Source of the DNA: Flectonema sp. DT1601
Taxonomy: Eukaryota > Euglenozoa > Diplonemea > Diplonemida > Diplonemidae
NCBI GenBank assembly: GCA_964019425.1
Contig: OZ025845.1
Coordinates: 496,001-560,000, forward strand
DNA: 64,000 nt
Reading direction: 5' to 3'
The notes below the pieces were generated by a model. The model was given only the letters and a program-made list of their open reading frames with translations, searched no databases and was not told the DNA's origin. The translations under genes and the position numbers were made by a program. This document shows, piece by piece, positions 1 through 9,616 of the stretch. Each line of letters begins with the position of its first letter. Within the stretch, counting starts at the first letter, position 1.

Positions 1-396
1 TTCTCCTACAAAGGGAGGTTCCAGGTCTGAATTATTCCCTGTGAGGGGAGACAGAGGTGTACCTTTACATGTACCGTTAACACAGTGTTTCGCTCTCGTA
101 GCGATACTTTTGAAAAGCTTACCACATTCTGGACAAGGTAAGTGGTAACAATCTTTAACTTGGGAGTGGGTAGATGGGGGAAAACGTGACTTATAGTCCT
201 TAAATTCCTTACTAAACTTACAGTTACGTCTAAAATGCGCAACTGGACCTTTGAGGTATGTCTCAAAACATAAAGGACATTTGGCTACTAAAGTTTTATC
301 CCCATCCAGAGCCGATCTCGAAATAGCCTCTTGCAAAGCCTCGGGGGCTGGGTTGGCTGAGAGATGGTTGCCAGTATCTTTATGACACCGCCGGCC
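1..396 (-). pseudogene. CCHC zinc-finger fragment, possibly LINE ORF N-terminus (runs off left edge)
   Basis: The minus strand is open from about 396 to base 1 and encodes two zinc-finger-like blocks. The first is CPLCFETYLKGPVAHFRRNC and the second CPECGKLFKSIATRAKHC, both with C-x2-C...H...C spacing. They follow a Pro/Ala-rich stretch (NHLSANPAPEALQEA). This layout resembles the N-terminal nucleic-acid-binding fingers of R2/NeSL-type non-LTR retrotransposons, but no reverse-transcriptase domain lies inside the window, so the assignment is inferred. No initiator ATG is certain, and the open frame ends at a T-rich tract near 396-420. A host zinc-finger gene is the alternative. Confidence 0.4.
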
Positions 397-778
397 CGGT
401 GTTTCTTTTTTTTTTTGTTGTGAAGTAGCAATAATAAAAAAAAAAAAAATAGAAAAGAGAATGGCTCAGAAACAATATCGATGAGTTAAGATCTTTTTTT
501 TTAAACTAATTCTTTTTTTTTAATTTCGGGCAGCTAACCCTAGAGTTTTTTTTGGTAAATACTGTTTAAAGGAAAACGAGCTACGCTCTAAAACAGAAAA
601 ATCGGAGTAACTACTTGTTTATAATATATATTTTGATAAATAATGTGGTTGGCAAATGAATGCCGAAGAGGCAACTTGAGAAAAGCAATTGGATGAGAAG
701 AAACATTGGGTCTTATAAAGCAAAGGAGATAGAGGGGCCTAAAAAGACCGCAGAGTGGATAGCTCCACAAAAAGCTGA
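397..778. other. A/T-rich flank without gene
   Basis: Homopolymer-rich DNA lies between the zinc-finger fragment and the left boundary of the large inverted repeat. I see no coding region, RNA gene or repeat with a clear partner elsewhere in the window. Confidence 0.5.
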
Positions 779-1059
779 ATTTCGATAAAGTGGGAAGTAA
801 CGGACTGGGAGCTTTTGGCTCCTGCCCTATTCCCGATGTAAACTTTCTTTTTATTTTTATTTTTTTTTAACAGGCCCAAAGGGCGACAATGATGGTTGCT
901 GACCAAGGAATAATATTCAAATGAATTTTCGTTTCAAAGAAACGAACAGAATTAAGAGAGAGGCAGAGGAAAAAAAAAAAAAAAGAAAGAAAAGAAAAGA
1001 AAAAAAAAAATGAAGAGGAAATAATCAAACATGAAAAAAAAAAAAAAAAAAATATATAT

Positions 1060-1836
1060 CAGTCATTCCTTTTTTTTGCGAACAAAAAACACCATTTTCT
1101 CACCGCCTGAGCAAGGTTACACGATATGTTACTTTTGCTCGATTTTTTATTTTTTGGAATCGGGGAGGGTGCGATCTGTAAAATTAGGCATAGGGATATA
1201 CTTTTAAACATGGTAAGTGCTGCTAAAAAGAGATAAACGTCTCTTTGCAAAATTTCCTTGGTACTACTCAATGATAAATATTAATCCCAGACCTGGAATG
1301 GAAAGATCGAGAAAATCTGAGTAAAAAACACCCCTAATTTTTTTTTTTTCACTATTTTTTCCCCCTTCTCCCGCACTCAAGAGATATGCACCTTTTTACT
1401 AACAAATCAACCCTAGTAGCAATTATGTAAGGAAAATGTTGCATCTGTGGTGGTGATAATGATCATTAAGTATCAAAGTAGGTCCAAAAAGACAGGTAGT
1501 AACAATCTGCCTCACCGGCACATGCTTAGTACTCTTTAATATATTTTTGCTCGATTATTTTTTCTCTGGATCCCGCTGGACCGGCAGTGTAAAATTAGAC
1601 CCTTCGATTAATTTTTAGTTTTGGTACTTGTCCACGGCTGAGCTGATTTAGTAAACCACAAAATCTCTTTTCTCAATTCGGGTGACAAGTATGTGATGCC
1701 AACCTCCCGATTTCGGACGGAAATGAACCCAATGATGCAGCGCATTAAAATGCCGCTTCGATCGAAAATTTTACAATTTTTTTTTGAAAATCTTTTTCAA
1801 TGTCTAAAATTTGTTCGCAAAAAAAAGGAATGACTG
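1060..1836. mobile_element. 777-bp TA-flanked MITE (Tc1/mariner/pogo-type ends) in left arm
   Basis: The element is bounded by near-perfect 26-bp terminal inverted repeats, CAGTCATTCC...GCGAACAA at the left and its complement at the right. Alternating TATATA lies immediately outside both ends. The CAGT start and TA-rich target site are typical of Tc1/mariner and pogo elements. The right arm of the large inverted repeat has the same flanking sequence without the insert (near 7610-7665), which is a natural empty site. There is no transposase reading frame. Internally a 'TTTTGCTCGATT...GTAAAATTAG' block occurs twice (about 1135-1185 and 1548-1600). Confidence 0.75.
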
Positions 1837-1959
1837 ATATATATAAATAAAAAACGTTGTATGAAAAAGGAAAAAAAAGAAAAAAAAAAGACCAGAAAAG
1901 GAAAGAGAAAATGAAAAGGTATAATATTATTGTGGGGATATGAGGGATAGCAGGGAGAT

Positions 1960-2665
1960 GCTCTTTTTTTTTTTTTTTTTTTTTTTCTTATTTATTATTT
2001 AAAAAAAGGAAACAATCAGTTTAGCGTCTCGATCAGGACGGAAAATAGAAATTAATCGACATAGTTGATCGATAGAAAAAAAAACAATGATAACATTGTT
2101 TATTCATTTTTTTTTTTTTTTTTTTTTTTTAAATCTTTTTAATTATTTTAAAGAAAAAACAATCAGTTTAGCGTCTTGACCAGGACGGAAAATAGTAAGT
2201 AATCGACATAGTCGATCGATAAAAAAAAAACAATGATAACATTGTTTATTCCTTTTTTTTTTTTTTTATTCTTTTTATTTATTTTTAAAGAAAAAACAAT
2301 CAGTTTAGCGTCCTGACCAGGACGGAAAATAGAAAGTAATCGACATAGTCGATCGATAAAAAAAAACAATGATAACATTGTTTATTCTTTTTTTTTTTTT
2401 TTTTATTTTAATTCTTTTTATTTATTTTTTAAAAAAAAAAAAATGGAAAATAGAAATTAGTCAACAAAGTCGAACGATAAAAAAAACACAATGATAACAT
2501 TGTTTATTCTTTTTTTTTTTATTTTTTTTATATCACATATATGAATATAAAAAAAAAAACAAAAAAAAAAAGAATAAACAATGTTATCATTGTTTTTTTT
2601 TATCGTTCGACTTTGTCGACTAATTTTTATTTTCCCTTTTTTTTTCTTTAAAAAATAAATAATAA
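1960..2665. repeat. Hairpin-rich AT satellite, left array
   Basis: Units of about 135-150 bp each contain the block CAGTTTAGCGTCTTGACCAG, a palindrome around ATCGACATAGTCGATCGAT and a second hairpin AACAATG-ATAA-CATTGTT, separated by poly(T)/poly(A). Three good copies start near 2010, 2162 and 2298, with a degenerate copy near 2440 lacking the TTTAGCG block. A last piece at 2575-2635 is in inverted orientation. No coding potential is seen. Confidence 0.8.
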
Positions 2666-2688
2666 GAATTTAAAAAAAAAAAAAGGGT

Positions 2689-2872
2689 TATGGCCCAAAA
2701 TACCCCACCTGGTGGCCCAAAATACCCCGAAGTGGCCCAAAATACCCCAAAGTGGCCCAAAATACCCCAAAGTGGCCCAAAATACCCCGAAGTGGCCCAA
2801 AATACCCCAAAGTGGCCCAAAATACCCCAAAGTGGCCCAAAATACCCCGAAGTGGCCCAAAACCCGGTCTGG
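2689..2872. repeat. 20-bp minisatellite, left arm
   Basis: About nine head-to-tail copies of a 20-bp unit, GTGGCCCAAAATACCCCAAA, with a C/A-to-G variant (CCGAA) at every third unit or so. All frames stay open because 20 bp gives a 20-residue period, so the apparent ORFs here are artefacts of the repeat. Confidence 0.9.
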
Positions 2873-3288
2873 CTGTGCACCCTGGGGTCCCAACCACATA
2901 GCTGGGTATGAGGATGGGTCACAGTCACCAGGTATTACTCATACAACCATCAGGGTTTAGAGCATCACAAGCACCAGACAGGTCACCTAAATTTACTCGA
3001 AAGTTTGGGCAATTCGAACGTCAGCATTCACATTAGCAAGCAACCAGTCCTGAGTACTTAAAGAACCCAACCATTACGTGTATCAGCCACAGTCACACTT
3101 AGTATAGCGTTAGTACAGAGGACACGGATCTGCTATGCAGGGAAGTGACTTGAACTCGTTCAACTAATTAATGTGTGCAGATATAAGCGCCGCGAATTGA
3201 CGGGTCTGAAGTTATGCTTTCCGAAGAGAGCAACCACCCACGCGAGTGTTATTTTGACGCCATAACCTGTAGCTTTCAACACATAACA

Positions 3289-3548
3289 ACTGAGTTGAAT
3301 TTCCAGGTGAGATTTGGACTGTTAGCTTTTGGCTAAGGCCCTCCCTGAAGAGCAAGAACAAAAAAACTACTCACACCTGAAGAAAACATACACAAAGAAC
3401 ACACTGTAAGCTGTGTGTGTATTTTGTGTTTGTCACAACAGGAGAGAAAAGAAAGAATGTCAAGGTTGGTCACCTTGCCTATCAACGCACAACATTGGTG
3501 GTCTCTACTAGACCCTGAGTGATCCCACTGGATCTCTCATCGTTCATA
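3289..3548 (+). repeat. 260-bp direct repeat, copy 1
   Basis: This stretch is identical, as far as I can read, to 4673-4932. It begins ACTGAGTTGAATTTCCAGG and ends ATCTCTCATCGTTCATA, and the flanks diverge at both ends. It includes the box TTAGCTTTTGGCTAAGGCCC, shared in weaker form with other repeats in this region. It does not start TG or end CA, so a long-terminal-repeat reading is not supported. Confidence 0.85.
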
Positions 3549-3975
3549 GTACCCTGTGTGAAGTTATAAAATCAAAGGTAAACTATGAACTACAAATGAC
3601 TTAGCCTGTTATTTTAATGCCACAGGCAGGCCCTGCATTCAGCAACTATCCAGCAGTGCTTGGATGTCCTGATCTTCTTCTAAAAAAAAGAAAGAAAAAC
3701 AAAACTGTAGCTGGGATCACTCAGGATCAACAGACTACCAATGCTACCTGTTGTACTTGCTCACTATGGGGGGTGATGCTAAACACCCAGAAGTACTTAA
3801 CTACTTTCCTTCTTGCTGCCCAGGAGTTTCTGACCAGAACTAATAGAAAATAAAAAGTAGATGGGAAACAATAAAAAGTAAAATGCATTTTACTGAAGTT
3901 AAACAAGACAAATGAAGTAACAGATCAGAACAGAAAGGGAATAAAAAGAAAAGATATAGGCAAGCGTTATTGTAG
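3549..3975. other. Spacer between repeats, no gene recognised
   Basis: A 78-codon open frame at 3617-3853 has no recognisable domain and no acceptor-plus-ATG context like that of the real genes. I treat it as chance. Poly(A)-rich DNA follows. Confidence 0.4.
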
Positions 3976-4398
3976 TAAAAGATAACAAATAAACAAATGC
4001 AAGTATCAACACATGATTTAATTACACCAGCAGCTAACAAACAACATAAAATTGAAGATCAGTTGCCAGAGTATTTCAACCATGGTAGAATACTCGCCCC
4101 TCTGGCAGGGATTATCCCAGACTTGTCCTTTAATCTAGTTGGACACCATGGCTTACAACCCTTCCAGAGGGAAGCACCATTATGACTTCTATTTTTTTTC
4201 TTCAAGAAAATCATAAGGTGGGAACAAAGAAAAATGCTAAGAGGAACCCCCTATTAACACCTAAGACATCTAAACTGCAGCCCAGCCTATGCCCAATGCA
4301 CTAACAGGTCATTCCCTCACACTCAGATCAAAAAATCAAAGTTCAGAGTGCATCTTAGCGTGAATGAGAGAATTTCCTCCCGCTTATTTTGAACAAAA
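3976..4398 (-). mobile_element. Pogo-family remnant block, copy A
   Basis: This ~420-bp block is the reverse complement of 12311-12728, which forms the 3' end of the pogo-like transposase fragment and its downstream sequence. Both copies keep a 62-codon frame on the strand opposite to the transposase, with peptide cores such as QHKIEDQLPEYFNHGRILAP and GHHGLQPFQREAPL. That conservation may simply reflect recent common origin. The copy looks like a deletion derivative of the pogo-like element. Confidence 0.6.
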
Positions 4399-4439
4399 GG
4401 GATAGGAGAAGGGATAGAAAACGAACATAAAAATAAAAT

Positions 4440-4610
4440 TCTAAGTGAGAAACACTTAGCAGAAACACTTAGCAGCTTTTAAGGAGCTGAAAAGCAAAAA
4501 AAAAATCTAAGTGAGAAACACTTAGTAGAAACAATTTGTAGCTAATTAAGCTGAAAATAAAAAAATAAAAAATTTCTAAGTGAGAAATACTTAGCAACTT
4601 TTAGAACAAA
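4440..4610. repeat. Cluster of CTAAGTG hairpins
   Basis: Three spaced copies of CTAAGTG-AGAAA-CACTTAG, a 7-bp stem with a 5-nt loop, lie at about 4440, 4511 and 4576. The third has a mismatch in the stem. AGCTTTT/AGCTGAAAA stretches between them add further pairing. Confidence 0.6.
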
Positions 4611-4672
4611 TATTTCAGTAAATAACCTGTAATGATTAAACCATTACAAGTTTGATGCCAAAACTGACAAGG

Positions 4673-4932
4673 ACTGAGTTGAATTTCCAGGTGAGATTTG
4701 GACTGTTAGCTTTTGGCTAAGGCCCTCCCTGAAGAGCAAGAACAAAAAAACTACTCACACCTGAAGAAAACATACACAAAGAACACACTGTAAGCTGTGT
4801 GTGTATTTTGTGTTTGTCACAACAGGAGAGAAAAGAAAGAATGTCAAGGTTGGTCACCTTGCCTATCAACGCACAACATTGGTGGTCTCTACTAGACCCT
4901 GAGTGATCCCACTGGATCTCTCATCGTTCATA
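4673..4932 (+). repeat. 260-bp direct repeat, copy 2
   Basis: Identical partner of 3289-3548 in the same orientation, 1,124 bp downstream of it. A truncated reverse-complement third copy lies at about 8086-8212 inside the satellite array. Perfect identity implies very recent duplication or conversion. Confidence 0.85.
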
Positions 4933-6125
4933 TGGGATAATTCTCAGTAAGGCCGCCGTCACCGTGAAGCTGCTACGAATATAACCCAACAAACTAGCAA
5001 TTCCTCCAACTTTTTTTCATATGTGCAGACACATAGTCAGCTACACACTTGGAGATTTTCTTAATCTCTTTAAGCTACTTTGCTTTAGCAGTGGATCTTG
5101 CTTATACTATTTTTTTGGCTGAGTTTCAGTGGCAGCAGGTTGAGTTTCAACTATGTTTCGGGCATCTTAGAGATTGAGAATAAAAGTTCGTAGTAAAAGA
5201 GTAAAAGCCTAGAGAGAATGAAAACATTTGTGATTAGGAACCTGAACACTTTACTGAACGAAGCATCGTAGGCAACCAGTTTCCTTCGAGAATCTGCAGG
5301 TGGTGCAGGGCTAAATCGAGATGAGGAAGATGAAACACCCGTACACCTTAAGCGCACACGGATGTTGAGATAACGTTTGTATGATGTTCACTTGACGAGA
5401 TTAGCAAAGACAAATACTCACGGATAGGTTGGGTTGTTCGTCAGGTCTTGATAGTATTCTCAGCCTCTGGAAGTTTTACTGAGTGCATGCAAAGAACGGT
5501 ATGTGTGCAGGGCTGGGTCACCTTACAGAGAACTGTTGTCCTCTTACACGTCATTCCAACCGAATTTCAAAGTCAAGACACCTGCGAGTTACAGACAGCC
5601 TGGTCGCAAGCGACACTCCTGTTTCTGACCGGGTTATCAGGGTATCTAACTCATGCAAGCATGAGAGCTTTTTTAAGGCTACTTTGAATTATCAAGAGCG
5701 CAGTACTGCCCGAAGGGTTCCCGCGTGTCAAGATGCATTTGCATGTACTGAGCAGAAGTTCCAGAAAGAAGATTACTTTTATCATTTCCCAAGTCATCAC
5801 ATCCTTGACCGTTTGTGTTATTAGCTTTCAATCAATCCATTACCATAAATCCACAGATGAGTGTGCTGAATAGAAAGTAAAATGGGACGGCAAAAAGCTT
5901 TTGTCCAAGTGACACAGAAATACTGGCCAGGCAGGTTCCAAAAAAAAAGTTTCAAGAAAAAAGAAAAAAAAAAGAAAAAAAAATTCGGAAAAAAAAACAA
6001 GAAAAAAAAATTTTTTTTTTGGCAGTGGAAAAAGTTACAACTTGTAGTGAACAGTGAAAAAAAAATCATCACTTCCAGTTTCTGTACACACATTATCCTG
6101 ATTTACAAGTTCCCAAAGCCGGGTT
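4933..6125. other. Inner spacer of the inverted repeat, no gene recognised
   Basis: Mixed-composition DNA. Open frames at 5448-5687 and 5483-5824 overlap each other and show no domain, acceptor context or codon pattern of the real genes. The stretch 5942-6020 is A-rich with a T9 run. Confidence 0.4.
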
Positions 6126-6283
6126 CGGTATATTTTGGACCACTTCGGGGTATTTTGGGCCACTTCGGGGTATTTTGGGCCACTTCGGGGTATTTTGGGC
6201 CACTTCGGGGTATTTTGGGCCACTTTGGGGTATTTTGGGCCATTTGCAAAAAAAGTGGGGTATTTTGGGCCATTGCCCAAAAA
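6126..6283. repeat. 20-bp minisatellite, right arm (inverted)
   Basis: About seven copies of the reverse complement of the left-arm unit (GGGCCACTTCGGGGTATTTT and variants). The last two are interrupted by CAAAAAAAGTG-type spacers. It mirrors 2689-2872 and marks the inner end of the right arm. Confidence 0.9.
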
Positions 6284-7475
6284 AAAAAAAAGAATAAACA
6301 ATGTTATCATTGTTTTTTTATCGATCGACTATGTCGATTACTTTCTATTTTCCGTCCTGGTCAAGACGCTAAACTGATTGTTTTTTTTTTTTTTTCAAAA
6401 TTAATAAAAAAGAATATAAAAAAAATACAAAAAAAAGAATAAACAATGTTATCATTGTTTTTTTTTATCGTTCGACTTTGTCGACTAATTTCTATTTTCC
6501 GTTTTTTTTCTTTAAAAAATAAATAAAAAGAATTTAAAATAAAAAAAAAGAATAAACAATGTTATCATTGTTTTTTTATCGATCGACTATGTCGATCACT
6601 TTCTATTTTCCGTCCTGGTCAAGACGCTAAACTGATTGTTTTTTTTTCTCAAAATTAATAAAAAGAATAAAAAAAAATACAAAAAAAAAGAATAAACAAT
6701 GTTATCATTGTTTTTTTTTATCGTTCGACTTTGTCGACTAATTTCTATTTTCCGTTTTTTTTTTTTCTTTAAAAAATAAATAAAAAGAATTTAAAATAAA
6801 AAAAAAAGAATAAACAATGTTATCATTGTTTTTTTATCGATCGACTATGTCGATCACTTTCTATTTTCCGTCCTGGTCAAGACGCTAAACTGATTGTTTT
6901 TTTTTCAAAATTAATAAAAAAGAATATAAAAAAAATACAAAAAAAAGAATAAACAATGTTATCATTGTTTTTTTTTATCGTTCGACTTTGTCGACTAATT
7001 TCTATTTTCCGTTTTTTTTTTCTTTAAAAAATAAATAAAAAGAATTTAAAATAAAAAAAAAAAAGAATAAACAATGTTATCATTGTTTTTTTATCGATCG
7101 ACTATGTCGATCACTTTCTATCTTCCGTCCTGGTCAAGACGCTAAACTGATTGTTTTTTTTTTTCAAAATTAATAAAAAAAAAAAAAAAAAATAAAAAAA
7201 ATAAAAAAAAAAGAATAAACAATGTTATCATTGTTTTTTCTTTTTATCGATCGACTATGTCGATTAATTTCTATTTTCCGTCCTGGTCAAGACGCTAAAC
7301 TGATTGTTTTTTCTTTAAAATAATTAAAAGGATTTAAAAAAAAAAAAAAGAAAAAAAGAATAAACAATGTTATCATTGTTTTTTTTCTATCGATCGACTA
7401 TGTCGATTAATTTCTATTTTCCGTCCTGGTCAAGACGCTAAACTGATTGTTTCCTTTTTTTTTTAAATAATAAAT

Positions 7476-7500
<25 letters not shown>
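6284..7500. repeat. Hairpin-rich AT satellite, right array, with higher-order structure
   Basis: Two unit types alternate. Type 1 has AATAAACAATGTTATCATTG, then ATCGATCGACTATGTCGAT and CCGTCCTGGTCAAGACGC. Type 2 has TTCGACTTTGTCGACTAATT and lacks the CCTGGTCAAGACGC part. Type-1 copies start near 6293, 6549, 6808 and 7066, a period of about 258 bp, with type 2 between them. Two further type-1 copies follow near 7212 and 7358 without type 2. This is a higher-order repeat like that of centromeric satellites, here on a small scale. Confidence 0.8.
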
Positions 7501-7506
<6 letters not shown>

Positions 7507-7693
7507 ATTTCCCTGCTATCCTCATATCCCCACAATAATATTATACCTTTTCATTTTCTCTTTCCTTTTCTGGTCTTTTTTTTTTTTTTTTTTTTTTTCT
7601 TTTTTTCCCTTTTTCATACAACGTTTTTTATTTATATTTTATTTTTTCTTTTTTTTATTTTTTCATGTTTGATTATTTCCTCTTCATATTTTT

Positions 7694-7725
<32 letters not shown>

Positions 7726-7917
7726 CTCTGCCTCTCTCTTAATTCTGTTCGTTTCTTTGAAACGAAAATTCATTTGAATATTATTCCTTGGTCAGCAACC
7801 ATCATTGTCGCCCTTTGGGCCTGTTAAAAAAAAAAAAAAAAAAAAGAAAGTTTACATCGGGAATAGGGCAGGAGCCAAAAGCTCCCAGTCCGTTACTTCC
7901 CACTTTATCGAAATTTA
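7501..7917. repeat. Outer part of the right inverted-repeat arm
   Basis: This is the reverse complement of roughly 779-1059 plus 1845-1960, without the MITE. It includes TTGAAACGAAAATTCATTTG and the GGAGCCAAAAGCTCCCAGTC box. It contains pyrimidine-rich runs and no gene. Confidence 0.75.
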
Positions 7918-8344
7918 ACATTATTGTGGGGATATGGGGATAGCAGGGAGATGCTCTTATTTTTTTTTTTATTATTTAAAAAAAGGAAACAATCAGTTTA
8001 GCGTCTCGATCAGGACGGAAAATAGAAATTAATCGACATAGTCGATCGATAAAAAAAACAATGATAACATCTCATGATAAGAAAAACACACACAGCTTAC
8101 AGTGTGTTCTTTGTGTATGTTTTCTTCAGGTGTGAGTAGTTTTTTTGTTCTTGCTCTTCAGGGAGGGCCTTAGCCAAAAGCTAACTGTCCAAATCTCACC
8201 TGGTAATTCAACATAGAAAAAAACAATGATAACATTGTTTATTCTTTTTTTTTTTTTTTTTTTTTTAAATCCTTTTAATTATTTTAAAGAAAAAACAATC
8301 AGTTTAGCGTCTTGACCAGGACGGAAAATAGAAAGTAATCGACA
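7918..8344 (+). repeat. Third satellite segment with embedded 260-bp-repeat fragment
   Basis: Beyond the inverted repeat the sequence re-reads the left array in direct orientation: the ATTGTGGGGATATG...GCAGGGAGATGCTC block of 1930 and the CAGTTTAGCG satellite units near 7994 and 8296. A ~127-bp reverse copy of the 260-bp repeat is inserted at 8086-8212, splitting a satellite unit at its AATGATAACAT hairpin. Confidence 0.7.
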
Positions 8345-8371
8345 TACTGCAACTGGAAATATTACTGCGCT
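8345..8371 (+). repeat. Single terminal repeat of the TACTGCAAGTGG hairpin family
   Basis: TACTGCAACTGGAAATATTA plus CTGCG matches the arms of the hairpins at 15043-15122 and 21229-21319. Only one arm is present here. It sits exactly where the satellite array ends, so it may be the scar or end of an inserted element. Confidence 0.55.
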
Positions 8372-8581
8372 GAATAATTACTGTTAAATATATTTCAGTA
8401 ATTTGCAGCATCCCAAAGCACCGTTTCACCAAGCATCGAATTTTTCGATGCGTTCCCATAATGTAAATCCAACATTATGATTATTAGTTTCTTAATACCA
8501 ATTCTTAATTCACACCCATTTATCAGATTTCGAACCCCGTTTCGCGCATACCTTTTTCACGAATTTTAAATTTAAATTTAA

Positions 8582-9616
8582 ATGTCTGGTGTAACAACAA
8601 CTAAGAGCTGCATCCAGAGTGGGGCGCTCTCACGTACAAAATCAGTAATAGTCTTAGACAAGCTGAAGAGAGACGCACAGGCCCCGAGCGCGACGGCGGG
8701 TGAGTTATCAGCGGCACCGACGGTGATGTCCGAGACGGAGTTGGCAAGGCAGTGTGTGGCCTTGGTGAATCAGTTAGTGGTGTTTGAGGCGCGAACTAAG
8801 ACGGACACAGATGCGCCGTACCTGTTGTACGCAGGGATGTTAGTGGAGTTCGAAGACTCATATGCGATAAATTTTTCGTCGGCCTTTAATTATTTAGAAG
8901 GCATAAGCACATGGAGTGGGGAAGAGAAAAAATCAGCATTTCCACCTCCAATGATGGCTGTACAACGTTTGGTAAGTGCTTCAGTTTTTCAAACTGAGCG
9001 AGCGAAGGATTTGTAGGGCCGGAAGGACGCGCAGCTGCGTGCACAGAGGGAGAAGGTGAGTGAGCTGGAAAACAATGTGAAGGGATTGCAAGAAATGGTA
9101 CAGCAGCTGCTAAACAAGCCGGATGAAGAAATGTTAAATCATCAATCGTCTTCTCAACCGAGGTATCAGCATCAAGTTTTAAACTCAACTGTGTCAAGTC
9201 AAAACCAACCAATGTACCATCATCAGAATCAGAACCAGGAATTTGACTACACTCAAATAGGAAGGGAAGCGACAGATGCTTACAGCATCACAGAGAAGTG
9301 TTTCCGGGAGCGCCTCATCAAGTACTCTCATCGTCGCAGGCGGGCATACGCTTACCTGATGTCTCTCAGTAACGAGGAAATGGGCAACATCATGGAGTTC
9401 ATGTGTGCACAATATAGTATTGTGAATGGTGTGCTCAGACGTCTCATCTCATTCTCCCAGGAGCATCGCACTCCGCGGCAACTTCTCCAGTTTTGGGCAG
9501 AGGTTGCACGTGACATGTCAGAGGCAGCCACAATTGACATCTCATATTTGCTGAATGATCATGGTCGGGTTGTTACAGAACAGAACAGTCTGAACGAGAA
9601 TGAGCCCCCTCAGTGA
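8582..9616 (+). CDS. Unrecognised two-exon gene, acidic N-half, coiled coil, basic C-half
   Basis: Exon 1 is 8582-8971 and exon 2 is 9017-9616. The 45-nt intron has a GTAAGT donor and TTGTAG acceptor, and joining keeps the frame to give 329 residues. The junction creates a continuous heptad-rich stretch (QLRAQREKVSELENN, about residues 134-165), followed by a Gln/His/Asn-rich linker and a C-terminal block containing ERLIKYSHRRRRAYAYLMSL. I do not recognise the family. The donor is GTAAGT rather than the GTATG used by the genes downstream, and the gene lies among repeats, so it may belong to a mobile element or a transferred segment. A regulatory or DNA-binding role is possible but unsupported. 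Confidence 0.55.

Larger units (their letters stand above)
779..7917. repeat. 7.1-kb long inverted repeat (foldback structure)
   Basis: The sequence starting at 779 (TTTCGATAAAGTGGGAAGTA) reappears in reverse complement ending at 7917. Homology continues inward through the box GGGAGCTTTTGGCTCC, a 'CCTTGGTCAGCAACC' block (rc), the CATGTTTGATTATT block (rc), an AT-rich hairpin satellite and a 20-bp minisatellite. The arms are about 779-2870 and 6126-7917. The spacer (2871-6125) is not inverted and holds other repeats. The arms differ in satellite copy number and by a 777-bp insertion in the left arm. No transposase is visible, so whether this is a foldback transposon or an inverted duplication is open. 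Confidence 0.8.

Noticed and set aside
2620-2960. Overlapping open frames rich in Gly-Pro-Lys-Tyr or Trp-Ala-Thr-Ser-Gly-Tyr
   Set aside because: They are the translation of the 20-bp minisatellite on both strands. Any stop-free unit not divisible by three stays open in all frames.
3289-4932. Long-terminal-repeat pair
   Set aside because: The repeats are identical and direct, but they do not begin TG or end CA and enclose no recognisable element genes.
5260-5375. Possible terminal exon (FLRESAGGAGLNRDEEDETP...)
   Set aside because: An acceptor-like CAACCAG precedes it, but no upstream exon or family match could be found.
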